Assembly (NCBI RefSeq): GCF_020447315.1
Contig: NZ_JAJADQ010000001.1
Coordinates: forward strand, 124,001-188,000
Reading direction: 5' to 3'
Length of the DNA stretch: 64,000 nt
Source of the DNA: Hymenobacter nitidus
GTDB taxonomy: Bacteria > Bacteroidota > Bacteroidia > Cytophagales > Hymenobacteraceae
Each line of letters starts with the position of its first letter. The stretch's first letter is position 1. Below the pieces are notes generated by a model, which was not told where the DNA came from, ran no database searches, and saw only the letters and a list, made by a program, of their open reading frames with translations. A program made the position numbers and the translations under genes. This document shows, piece by piece, positions 42,646 to 52,925 of this stretch.

Positions 42646-45180
42646 TTGCGCCTGCCCGATCTTCCCATTTGCGCGGCCCTGCCCGAGCTGCTCGCCACGC
42701 TGGCTGCTACCAACTGCGCCGTACTGCAGGCCCCGCCCGGCGCGGGCAAAACCACCGTGGTGCCCCTGGCCCTGCTCGACGCCCCCTGGATGCCGCCCAC
42801 CGGCCGCATCATCGTGCTGGAGCCCCGCCGCCTGGCCGCCCGCGCCGCCGCCGCCCGCATGGCCAGCATCCTGGGCGAGCCGGTGGGCCAGACCGTAGGC
42901 TACCGCGTCCGCCTCGAAAGCCGCGTCTCGGCCCAAACCCGCATTGAGGTAGCCACCGAAGTCATTCTGACCCGCATGCTCCAGGACGACCCCGCCCTGG
43001 AAGGCGTGGCGGCCGTGCTTTTCGATGAGTTCCACGAGCGGAGCCTGCAAGCCGACCTTGGCCTGGCCCTGGCCCTGGATGCCCAGGCCGTGCTCCGCCC
43101 CGACCTGCGCCTGCTCATTATGAGTGCCACGCTGGAAGCCGAGCGGCTCGGGGCTTGGCTGAAAGCGCCGGTAGTGCGCAGCGCGGGCCTACTGCACCCG
43201 GTTTCCACCCAGTATCTGTCGCCGGCCCGGGTGGCTGCGGCCGGCAGCCGGCCCAATGAGCGGTTGGCCGACCTCACCCCGGCTTTGGTGCGCGAAGCCC
43301 TGCACAAACACGCGGAAGGCGACGTGCTGGTATTCTTGCCCGGCCTGGCCGACCAGCGCCGCACGGCCGAAAAGCTGGCCGGGGCCGTTTCGGCTACTAC
43401 CGATATTCATGTGCTGCACGGCGAGCTGCCCGCCGAGCAGCAGGATGCCGCCCTGCGTCCGGCCCCGCGAGGGCGCCGCAAGATTGTGCTGGCCACCAGC
43501 ATTGCCGAAACCAGCCTCACCATCGAGGGCGTGCAGATTGTGGTGGATGGCGGCTACGCCCGCGTGCCGCAGTTCGAGCCCCGCACCGGCCTGACTACGC
43601 TGGCCACCGTACCCGTCAGCCAGGCCGCCGCCGACCAGCGCCGGGGCCGGGCCGGCCGCTTGGGGCCCGGCACCTGCTACCGGCTCTGGACCGAAGCCGA
43701 ACACGCCCTGCGTCCGGCCCACCTGCCCCCCGAAATCCTGACGGCCGACCTCAGCGGCTTAGCCCTGGAGCTGGCCCTCTGGGGCACCCACGACCCCGCC
43801 GCCCTGCGCTGGCTCGATGCCCCGCCCGCGGCCGCTTTGGCTCAGGCCCGCGAGCTGCTGGTGCGCCTCGGGGCCCTGAGCAAAGAAGGTCAGCCAACGC
43901 CGCACGGCCGGGCCCTGGCCGGACTGGGCCTGATTCCGCGCCTGGGCCACCTCGTGATTCGGGGCAAGGAAGTGGGGCACGGCGCCACCGCCTGCGCCCT
44001 GGCGGCCTTGCTCACCGAGCGCGACATCCTGCGCCTGCCCGACGGCACCCCGGCCCCACCCGACCTGCGCCTGCGGGTGGAAGCCCTCAGCACCGGCCGG
44101 GCCCCGCTGCCGGGCCTCGTGCCCGATGCCGGTGCCGTGCGCCGGGTGCGCGAAGCGGCGGCCGTGCTGCGCAACCGTGCCCACATCCGCGACACCGCCC
44201 TCGAGCCCGACGCGGCCGGCCTGCTGGCGGCCCTGGCCTATCCCGACCGGCTGGCCCAGCGCGAAACGCCCGAGCGGGTGCGCCTCATCACCGGGCAGCG
44301 GGCCGCCTTACCGGCCGAGTATTTCAGCCAGGGTACCCCATTTTTCGCCATTGCCCACCTCGACGGCCCACCCCACGCCCCTCGGGCTGCCCTGGCCGCC
44401 CCCGTCGACCGGGAAGAGTTGGAGCAGCACTTTGCCCCGCTGATTGAGGCCCTGGAGGAAGTCCGCTGGGATGCCGCGGCCGGCCGCGTGGTGGCCCGCC
44501 GAATCCGGCGGCTAGGCGCCGTTACGCTCTCCGAAAGCCAGCTGAGCCAGCCAAGCTCCGAGGCCGTGGCCGCGGCGCTGCTGGAGGGTTTGCGCCTGGG
44601 TGGCGTAGCCCGTTTGCCGTGGTCCGAGGAGGCCCGGCAGGTGCGCGAGCGGCTGGCGTTTGCCCACCACCTGGCCCCGGCCGAGTGGCCCGATGTGTCG
44701 GACGAGGCCCTGCTGGAAGACTTGCCCGAGTGGCTAGGACCCTATCTGGATGGGGTGCGCACGATGGCCGAGGTAAACCGCCTGCCCTTGGGCGAGGCCT
44801 TACTGAACTGGCTACCCGGAGGCTGGACCCAGCAGCAGGAGCTGAACCGGCTGGCCCCTGCCCACTGTACGGTGCCCAGCGGCTCCCACATCACCCTCGA
44901 CTACGCTAATCCCGAAGCTCCGGTGCTGGCCGTGCGCCTGCAGGAAGTATTCGGCCTGCTCGACACGCCCACGGTCGGCAACGGCAAAGTGCCACTCACC
45001 CTGCACCTGTTGTCGCCGGCGCGGCGGCCGGTGCAGGTCACGCGCGACCTGCGCAGCTTCTGGACCACCGGCTACTTCGAGGTGCGCAAGGATTTGCGGG
45101 GCCGCTACCCCAAGCACCACTGGCCCGACAACCCGCTGGAAGCCCCCGCCACCCGCGGCACCAAGAAGCGCCCGGGGTAG
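42646..45180 (+). CDS. hrpB: ATP-dependent RNA helicase HrpB
   Basis: 844-residue DEAH-box helicase. Walker A PPGAGKTT, motif II DEFHERS, motif III SATLEA, and motif VI QRRGRAGRLGPG are visible, followed by the winged-helix/ratchet part and the HrpB-specific C-terminal domain (YPKHHWPDNPLEAPATRGTK). TTG at 42646 is the only plausible start. The biological role of HrpB is poorly known. The start codon abuts a repeat arm. Confidence 0.93.
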   Translation: MRLPDLPICAALPELLATLAATNCAVLQAPPGAGKTTVVPLALLDAPWMPPTGRIIVLEPRRLAARAAAARMASILGEPVGQTVGYRVRLESRVSAQTRIEVATEVILTRMLQDDPALEGVAAVLFDEFHERSLQADLGLALALDAQAVLRPDLRLLIMSATLEAERLGAWLKAPVVRSAGLLHPVSTQYLSPARVAAAGSRPNERLADLTPALVREALHKHAEGDVLVFLPGLADQRRTAEKLAGAVSATTDIHVLHGELPAEQQDAALRPAPRGRRKIVLATSIAETSLTIEGVQIVVDGGYARVPQFEPRTGLTTLATVPVSQAAADQRRGRAGRLGPGTCYRLWTEAEHALRPAHLPPEILTADLSGLALELALWGTHDPAALRWLDAPPAAALAQARELLVRLGALSKEGQPTPHGRALAGLGLIPRLGHLVIRGKEVGHGATACALAALLTERDILRLPDGTPAPPDLRLRVEALSTGRAPLPGLVPDAGAVRRVREAAAVLRNRAHIRDTALEPDAAGLLAALAYPDRLAQRETPERVRLITGQRAALPAEYFSQGTPFFAIAHLDGPPHAPRAALAAPVDREELEQHFAPLIEALEEVRWDAAAGRVVARRIRRLGAVTLSESQLSQPSSEAVAAALLEGLRLGGVARLPWSEEARQVRERLAFAHHLAPAEWPDVSDEALLEDLPEWLGPYLDGVRTMAEVNRLPLGEALLNWLPGGWTQQQELNRLAPAHCTVPSGSHITLDYANPEAPVLAVRLQEVFGLLDTPTVGNGKVPLTLHLLSPARRPVQVTRDLRSFWTTGYFEVRKDLRGRYPKHHWPDNPLEAPATRGTKKRPG

Positions 45181-45205
45181 TTTTGAGGTTAGCTTACGAA
45201 CCCTC

Positions 45206-45304
45206 CGAACGATGCAGAGACGCATATTTGCGTCTCTTCGGCCGCGCCATTCTAACGAGTGTCGTTCAACGGCCAGATGCAAGGGTACGTCTCTACATCG
45301 TTCC
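45206..45304. repeat. Palindromic intergenic element (GAGACGCA type)
   Basis: Two diverged inverted copies of CGAACGATGCAGAGACGCA (left at 45206-45224; right near 45286-45304 as TACGTCTCTACATCGTTC). The left half contains an inner palindrome GAGACGCA-TATT-TGCGTCTC (45217-45236), the right half a decayed counterpart. Similar elements with AGAGACGCA recur in Hymenobacter genomes as far as I recall. Confidence 0.7.
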
Positions 45305-47120
<1,816 letters not shown>

Positions 47121-47145
47121 CCTTTCCGGTCCGTTTTTGTATAAG

Positions 47146-47184
47146 GAAGCCAACTGTCCGGACGAACAGTTGGCTTCTTTTTTT
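47146..47184 (+). terminator. Intrinsic terminator of guaB
   Basis: GAAGCCAACTGT/ACAGTTGGCTTC stem with a short loop, followed by a T run. Confidence 0.92.
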
Positions 47185-47311
47185 GCATTTTCGCAGGCGA
47201 AATTCCGGCCGCTGAAAAGCCGGTAGGCCGATTTGTTAATCCGGCTGTATCTTGCGGGTACATTGCGGGCGCCGTTTGCCCGGCGGCGCCGTTCGTATTT
47301 TATTCCTATTC

Positions 47312-49408
47312 ATGCCCTTCCGACAGAAGCTGAAAGCTATTGTATTGCCCTTCACCGTGCTGAGCTGGTTGATACTGCTTATCAGTACCCTGTTGCAAGC
47401 CAGTCCGGAGGCCGCCGCCCGCGTGGGGCTGCCCCCCGAGTGGGTAACGCTGCTGGCCCAGGCCGCCTTCGTAGCCGGCGTGTTTATCTACCAGCGCAGC
47501 CAGCCCGACCCGTTGCGGGGCACCGATTTCGTGGGTTTGCTGCGGCGCCTGGTGCTCGGGCCCGGCGTGCTGGCAACCGTGTGCGTAGCTCTGCACTTGG
47601 CCGAGCGGCTGATTCAGTACGAGCACCCCACCACCGACCGACTGCTGTTTGCCGGTATCTATACCATTAATCTGGCGCTGTTCGTCATTTTCCTGGCCTA
47701 CACCAACTATTCCTGGCGCTCCTTGGTCCTGTTCCGGTCTACGGCCCGCCTGCGCCGCGACTGGCTCTGGTTTGAAGTGCTGCTGGGCACCACCCTGCTG
47801 TTTCGCCTGTTTGCCTGGACGCCACCCATGCCGGTAGCCTACTTTATTATGGGCGGGCTGGCCGTGTTTGGCGTGTACCTGAGCGGCAACCAGAAGTGGG
47901 TGGCCTACCTGAACCGGCGCCAGAAGTGGGAAGTCGTGTTTCTGCAGCTGGCCCTGCTGCTGTGCCTGGGCATCTTTACCATCTACTTTCTGCGCATTGC
48001 CAAGGACCCCAAGCTGGTAGCGCCCGAGCCCCAGCACGCGTTTCTGCTGCTTACCGTCTTCTTCGCCAGCTTCTACTCCCTGGCGGGCCTGCTCGTGACG
48101 TTTTTCAACCTGCCGACAGCGGGCGTGTTTGAGCAGAAGCGGGAGGAAATTCTCAGCCTGCAGCGCCTCACTCAGCTGATTCAGAAAGGTCAGAGCGAGG
48201 AGGAAGTGTACCAGATGCTGTTTGAGGCCGCCATTCAGACCGTGGAAGCGGATGCCGCCTGGCTCGACATCGAAACCGAGGGCGAGCTGCACATGGCCCA
48301 GCGCTTCAACGTAAGCGAGGAGCACGTGCAGGCCATTCGCGTCCTGCTCACCGACTACAACCTGGGTCAGATTGAGTACCTCAACAACGACCTGCCCAAC
48401 AGCAGTGGCTTCCGCAATCTGGAGCTGCCCTACGGCTCCCTGATTGTGATGCCCATGCGCTCGGCCAAACGCCAATATGGGTCGCTCTACATGCTGAAGG
48501 AGCAGCGCCAGGGCTTCGACCGGGAAAATCTGGGCATGCTCCAGACCTTCACCAGCCAGACGGTGCTCAGCATCGAAAACCTGCAGCTGGTGGCGGCCTC
48601 CATCCAGAACGAGCGGGTGAAAGAGGAATTGAAAATCGCCTCTTCGGTGCAGGACAGCCTGATTCCGAAAGATCTGCCGATTGACAACTGGTTTGAAATC
48701 GGCTCCCACGCTCTGGCGGCCAAGGAAGTCGGCGGCGACTTCTATGACTTTCTGCATCTGCCCGGCAAACGCCTCGCCATTCTCATCGGCGACGTGTCGG
48801 GCAAAGGCATTACGGCGGCCTTCCACATGGCGCAGATGAAGGGAATTTTTCACGCCCTGATGCAGGAAAACCCGCTGGCCAAGAACGAGCGGGAGAAGTT
48901 TCCGGTGCCCAGCAAGTTTATGGCCATGGCCAACCAGGCCCTGACTCACTGCCTGGAAAAGTCGTCCTTCATTACCGCCGCCCTTTATATCGTCGATTAC
49001 GAGCACGGGGGCTTCGTGTTTGCCCGCGCCGGCCACTGCCACACGCTCTACTACCATTCCATCAAGGAGGAAGTATCGTACTTCCGCACGGCGGGGCTGG
49101 GGCTGGGCATCATCCGCAACGATTCCTACGAGAAGCACATCAAGAACCAGTTCTACGACTACAACCCCGGCGACGTAATGGTGATTTACACCGACGGCAT
49201 CGTGGAAGCGCGCGGGGCGGGCCAGGAAGAGTATGGCGAGGAACGCCTCAAGCAGCAGCTCGAGCATACCTATTACCTCGAAGCCGACGAAATCAAGCAG
49301 CACATCCTGGACGACCTGAACGAGTTCAGCAAGGGCCAGCCCATGCACGACGACCAGACGTTGCTGGTCATCAAGTTCAAAGCAGCTCAACCAGAAGCAA
49401 CTAACTAA
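47312..49408 (+). CDS. SpoIIE/RsbU-type PP2C phosphatase with membrane and GAF regions
   Basis: 698 residues from the ATG at 47312. The first 290 residues contain about seven to eight membrane helices; a GAF-like domain follows (about 300-440, containing LEADAAW-like VEADAAWLDIE and ELPYGSLIVMPM), then a PP2C-type phosphatase domain (about 450-690) with KEVGGDFYDF, GDVSGKGI and DDQTLLVIKF metal-binding motifs. Such enzymes dephosphorylate STAS proteins in partner-switching systems. A matching STAS gene starts 14 bases after its stop, and a HATPase kinase follows. Confidence 0.9.
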   Translation: MPFRQKLKAIVLPFTVLSWLILLISTLLQASPEAAARVGLPPEWVTLLAQAAFVAGVFIYQRSQPDPLRGTDFVGLLRRLVLGPGVLATVCVALHLAERLIQYEHPTTDRLLFAGIYTINLALFVIFLAYTNYSWRSLVLFRSTARLRRDWLWFEVLLGTTLLFRLFAWTPPMPVAYFIMGGLAVFGVYLSGNQKWVAYLNRRQKWEVVFLQLALLLCLGIFTIYFLRIAKDPKLVAPEPQHAFLLLTVFFASFYSLAGLLVTFFNLPTAGVFEQKREEILSLQRLTQLIQKGQSEEEVYQMLFEAAIQTVEADAAWLDIETEGELHMAQRFNVSEEHVQAIRVLLTDYNLGQIEYLNNDLPNSSGFRNLELPYGSLIVMPMRSAKRQYGSLYMLKEQRQGFDRENLGMLQTFTSQTVLSIENLQLVAASIQNERVKEELKIASSVQDSLIPKDLPIDNWFEIGSHALAAKEVGGDFYDFLHLPGKRLAILIGDVSGKGITAAFHMAQMKGIFHALMQENPLAKNEREKFPVPSKFMAMANQALTHCLEKSSFITAALYIVDYEHGGFVFARAGHCHTLYYHSIKEEVSYFRTAGLGLGIIRNDSYEKHIKNQFYDYNPGDVMVIYTDGIVEARGAGQEEYGEERLKQQLEHTYYLEADEIKQHILDDLNEFSKGQPMHDDQTLLVIKFKAAQPEATN

Positions 49409-49422
49409 CGTACAGTGGAGGC

Positions 49423-49752
49423 ATGAAAATAAATCAACAAACTACCGAGAATACCCTCACCCTGAGCCTGGATGGCGAACTGGACGCCAGCTCGTCCGTG
49501 TTGCTGGACAGCGAGCTGACCAAGCCCGAAGTGCTGGATTACAAGAAAGTGCTGATCGACTGCCAGCGCCTGAATTATATTTCTTCCGCGGGCCTGGGCG
49601 TTTTTATCTCTCATTTGCAGCGTTTTCAGGATGCCAACGTAAAGCTGGTATTCTTCAACATGCAGGAGAAAGTGCATAACGTGTTCGAGATTCTGGGCCT
49701 CGACGCTCTGATGACCATCGTGCCGTCGGAGGCCGAAGCCACCGCTCTCTAA
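49423..49752 (+). CDS. STAS domain anti-anti-sigma-like protein
   Basis: 109 residues, a single STAS domain (LTLSLDGELDASSSVLL, VLIDCQRLNYISSAGLG). Ser54/Ser55 is the predicted phosphorylation site. In RsbV/SpoIIAA systems the unphosphorylated form binds the kinase and frees its other partner. It is preceded by a GGAGG sequence four bases before the ATG, unusual for Bacteroidota. Middle gene of the module. Confidence 0.93.
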   Translation: MKINQQTTENTLTLSLDGELDASSSVLLDSELTKPEVLDYKKVLIDCQRLNYISSAGLGVFISHLQRFQDANVKLVFFNMQEKVHNVFEILGLDALMTIVPSEAEATAL

Positions 49753-49771
49753 GCCAGGAGTACAGGAGGGA

Positions 49772-50185
49772 ATGAAAAACGCAATCCGTATCAGTTGCAG
49801 CCGCCATAACCTGAAAGTAGTGCGCGATTTTGTAAGCGCCTACCTGGCGGCTTACGCCCTGTCGGATTTGCAGTTGAACCAGATTATCCTGGCCGTCGAC
49901 GAGGTCGTTGCTAACCTGATTATCCACGCCAACCACGAAGATGAGTCGCAGTTCCTGAACCTGCGCCTGGGCGTCGATAAGCAGGTTTTCGAGATTGAAA
50001 TCGAGGACGACAGCAAATCTTCCTACCAGCCCTCGCTCTACAAGGAGCCCGACCTGCAGGAACACATCCGCATCGGCAAAAAAGGCGGCGTGGGCATGAC
50101 GCTCGTCAACCGCATTATGGACCGCGTGGAGTTTACCACCACCGGGGACCACAACGTCTGTCGGCTGTATAAGCGTATCGTGTGA
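49772..50185 (+). CDS. RsbW-like HATPase anti-sigma kinase
   Basis: 137 residues with a GHKL ATPase fold. N-box DEVVANLIIHA (Glu44, Asn48) and a G2 box KKGGVGMTLV are present; the G1 region reads EIEDDSKSSY, lacking the usual DxGxG glycines. It should phosphorylate the STAS protein and bind a second partner. No sigma-B-type gene is present, so the output is unknown. AGGAGGG stands directly before the ATG. Confidence 0.88.
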   Translation: MKNAIRISCSRHNLKVVRDFVSAYLAAYALSDLQLNQIILAVDEVVANLIIHANHEDESQFLNLRLGVDKQVFEIEIEDDSKSSYQPSLYKEPDLQEHIRIGKKGGVGMTLVNRIMDRVEFTTTGDHNVCRLYKRIV

Positions 50186-50200
50186 GCCTGAAACCCACCG

Positions 50201-50233
50201 AAAAAAGCACTTCCCTCCCGAAGTGCTTTTTTT
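50201..50233 (+). terminator. Intrinsic terminator of partner-switching operon
   Basis: AAAAGCACTTC/GAAGTGCTTTT stem with loop CCTCCC followed by seven or more T. Confidence 0.92.
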
Positions 50234-50355
50234 ATGCCCACTACCAGGCAAAGTCGGCAGCGGCGGGCCGAAAAAAATGCGTAAAATTGCGTCAGTCAGC
50301 CCTCCGTCCTAACGTGTTACGATGGCTGTACGCTTTGTAGTATCTTATTTTTTGT

Positions 50356-52659
50356 ATGCACAAACGCATTTTGTACGCCGGCCCGCTGGCCGCTGCACTG
50401 CTGGCCGCTGGCTGCCAGACTACCAAATCGACTACCACGGCCAAACAACCCATTGTTGAAACGCTTGGCACCCACGAGGTGCCCGCCGGGGAGTTTGCCT
50501 ACGTGTACCGCAAAAACAATGGCTCGGCGCCGGAGTTCGGCACCCGGCCCAGCGTGCAGGAATACCTGGACCTGTACACCAACTTCAAGCTGAAGGTGCT
50601 GGAAGCCGAGCAGCGCGGCCTCGATACCACCCAGGCCTTCAAGCGTGAGCTGGAGGGCTACAAGCAGCAGCTGGCCCAGCCCTACCTCACGGAGAAAAGC
50701 GTAACCGACCAGCTGGTGCGCGAGGCCTACGACCGGATGAGCAAGGAGGTAAGCGCCTCCCACATTCTGCTGCGCCTGGCGCCCGACGCTTCCCCGGCCG
50801 ATACGCTGGCCGCTTACAACAAGATTATGGCTCTGCGCCAGCGGGTAACCGGCGGCGAAGACTTCAATAAAGTGGCGGCCGAAACTTCCGAAGACCCTTC
50901 GGCCCGCGACAACGGCGGCAAGCTGGGCTACTTCACGGCCATGCAGATGGTGTACCCCTTCGAGTCGGCGGCCTACCGCACCAAGGTGGGCGAGGTGTCG
51001 CCGCCGGTGCGCACCCGCTTTGGCTACCACATCATCAAGGTGAACGATGTGCGTACGGCCCAGGGCGAAATCAAAGTGGCCCACCTCATGATTCGGGCCA
51101 CGCCCGGCATGCCCAAGGCCGACTCGGTGACGGCCAAGAAAAAGATTGACGAAATCTACAGCCGCCTGCAGCGCAACGAGTCCTGGGACAAGCTGGTAGC
51201 CCAGTTTTCGGAAGATGCCGGCTCGGCGGCCAATGGCGGCGAGCTGCCACCCTTCGGCACCGGCCGCATGATTCCGTCTTTCGAGGAAGCGGCCTTCAAG
51301 CTACAGAAGCCCGGCGACCTGTCGGCACCCGTGCAGACGCCCTACGGCTGGCACCTCATCAAGCTGGTGGAAAAGCAGCCCGTGCCCAAGTTTGAGGACA
51401 TGGAAGCCTCGCTCAAGAGCAAAGTATCCAAGGATTCCCGCTCGGAACTGAACCGCACGGCCTTCCTCAAGCGCATCCGCACCGAAAATCAGTTCACCGA
51501 AAACCAGGCCGGCAAGGACTACGCCTTTGCCAAAGCCGACACGTCGCTGGTGAACGGCCGCTTCAAGTACACGGCACCGGCACCGGCTACGAAGGCCAGC
51601 AAGACCCCGGACGGCAACGCGCCGCTGTTTACCATCAAGGGCAAAGCCTACCCAGTGAAGGATTTCCTGGCCTACGTGCAGCAGAACCAGCGCGCTAAGG
51701 CCGGAGCCGACCCGCGCTTCACCATGCAGCAGCTCTACGACCAGTACGTGGACCAGACGCTGACCGACTTCGAGAAGGCCAACCTGGAAACCAAGTACGA
51801 AGACTACCGCATGCTGGTAAAAGAGTACCGCGACGGTATTCTCTTGTTCCAACTGATGGACGAGAAAGTGTGGTCCAAGGCCATTGAGGACACCGTGGGC
51901 CTGCAGAAGTTCTTTGCCGACAACCAGAGCAAATACCAGTGGGAGCCCCGCGTGCAGGGCACCGTTATCAGCGCCGCCACGCCCCAACTGTTGAATCAGG
52001 CCCAGACCCAGCTCAAGGCCGGCCGCTACGAAGTAAAGCGCGTTGTCCCCCCGACGGTCGTGTTCCTGGCCGGCAAGTCCGCCGTTATCAAAGCCAACTG
52101 GGCCAATCTGGACCGCCTGGCCAGCCGCCTGCAAACCGATACGACGCTGACGCTGACCGTCACGGGCCGCACCAAGCGTGGTGAAGCCGCCACGTTGGCC
52201 GCCGCCCGGGCCAACAGCGTGAAAAACTACTTCACCAACAAAGCCGGGGTACCAGCCCGCCGCATCAAGACTACGACCAGCAAAGCGGCTTCGGCTGATG
52301 GCTCGGCGCTGCTGTCGATGATTAGCACCAGCCCCTCGGCCCTGGAAGAAAGCCTGAACGAGCAGAACCCGCTGGCCGTGCAGATTCAGCAGCGTAGCTT
52401 CCAGAAAGGCGACAACAAGGTGGTGGATGAGCTGATGAGCAAAGGCCCCGGCACCTACACTGTCAACAAAGACGGCCGCTACTACGCCGTGACCATCGAC
52501 AAAGTGCTGCCCGCCGGCCCCAAGACGCTGGCCGAAGCCCGCGGCCAAGCTACTTCCGACTACCAGAACTTCCTGGAGAAGCAGTGGATTTCGCAGCTGC
52601 GGGAGCAATACCCGGTGAAAGTCAACCAGAGTGAAGTTGACAAGCTCGTGACCAAATAA
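50356..52659 (+). CDS. PpiD/SurA-like lipoprotein isomerase with OmpA-like insertion
   Basis: 767 residues; signal peptide with lipobox LLAAGC (Cys20). Two parvulin domains lie at about 133-235 (SASHILLRL, FGYHIIKVNDV) and 240-345 (VAHLMIRA, YGWHLIKLVE). The C-terminal region ends in the familiar KTLAEARGQATSDYQNFLE. At about 568-652 there is a segment resembling an OmpA/MotB peptidoglycan-binding domain (ANLDRLASRL, LTVTGRTKRGEAATL, RANSVKNYF, GVPARRIKT), but the conserved Asp after GxT is Lys607. It should act as an envelope folding factor. surA follows after a terminator. Confidence 0.87.
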   Translation: MHKRILYAGPLAAALLAAGCQTTKSTTTAKQPIVETLGTHEVPAGEFAYVYRKNNGSAPEFGTRPSVQEYLDLYTNFKLKVLEAEQRGLDTTQAFKRELEGYKQQLAQPYLTEKSVTDQLVREAYDRMSKEVSASHILLRLAPDASPADTLAAYNKIMALRQRVTGGEDFNKVAAETSEDPSARDNGGKLGYFTAMQMVYPFESAAYRTKVGEVSPPVRTRFGYHIIKVNDVRTAQGEIKVAHLMIRATPGMPKADSVTAKKKIDEIYSRLQRNESWDKLVAQFSEDAGSAANGGELPPFGTGRMIPSFEEAAFKLQKPGDLSAPVQTPYGWHLIKLVEKQPVPKFEDMEASLKSKVSKDSRSELNRTAFLKRIRTENQFTENQAGKDYAFAKADTSLVNGRFKYTAPAPATKASKTPDGNAPLFTIKGKAYPVKDFLAYVQQNQRAKAGADPRFTMQQLYDQYVDQTLTDFEKANLETKYEDYRMLVKEYRDGILLFQLMDEKVWSKAIEDTVGLQKFFADNQSKYQWEPRVQGTVISAATPQLLNQAQTQLKAGRYEVKRVVPPTVVFLAGKSAVIKANWANLDRLASRLQTDTTLTLTVTGRTKRGEAATLAAARANSVKNYFTNKAGVPARRIKTTTSKAASADGSALLSMISTSPSALEESLNEQNPLAVQIQQRSFQKGDNKVVDELMSKGPGTYTVNKDGRYYAVTIDKVLPAGPKTLAEARGQATSDYQNFLEKQWISQLREQYPVKVNQSEVDKLVTK

Positions 52660-52689
52660 CGGCGCCGGAATTTTTGGTGCTGCCCTAGC

Positions 52690-52723
52690 AAGAAGCCTCG
52701 GCCATCCCCGGGGCTTCTTTTTG
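52690..52723 (+). terminator. Intrinsic terminator
   Basis: AAGAAGCC/GGCTTCTT stem with an inner CGG/CCG extension and T run, between the two isomerase genes. Confidence 0.85.
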
Positions 52724-52925
52724 CTATCCGGCCCCATGCAACGTGCGGCCCCGCCCCCGACTCCTTAGGTTACTTACCGGCTGGAAGCGGCCCGCTGAAC
52801 CGTTGTTTTTGCCGGAGAAAGGATTTATGTTGAAATTTACGGGCGACTTTCTGCGTTTCAGAAGTCGACTGGCTCGGGCAAGTGCTTCAGCTACTACCGC
52901 CCCGGGCATTATTCTTTTCGATTCC

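Noticed and set aside
47306..49390. Minus-strand open frame of about 694 codons opposite the SpoIIE-type phosphatase
   Set aside because: No recognisable motifs; the plus strand has complete GAF and PP2C motifs.
47312..50185. A sigma-B operon
   Set aside because: Phosphatase, STAS and kinase are present but no sigma gene; the ECF factor at 14927 belongs to a different operon and group.
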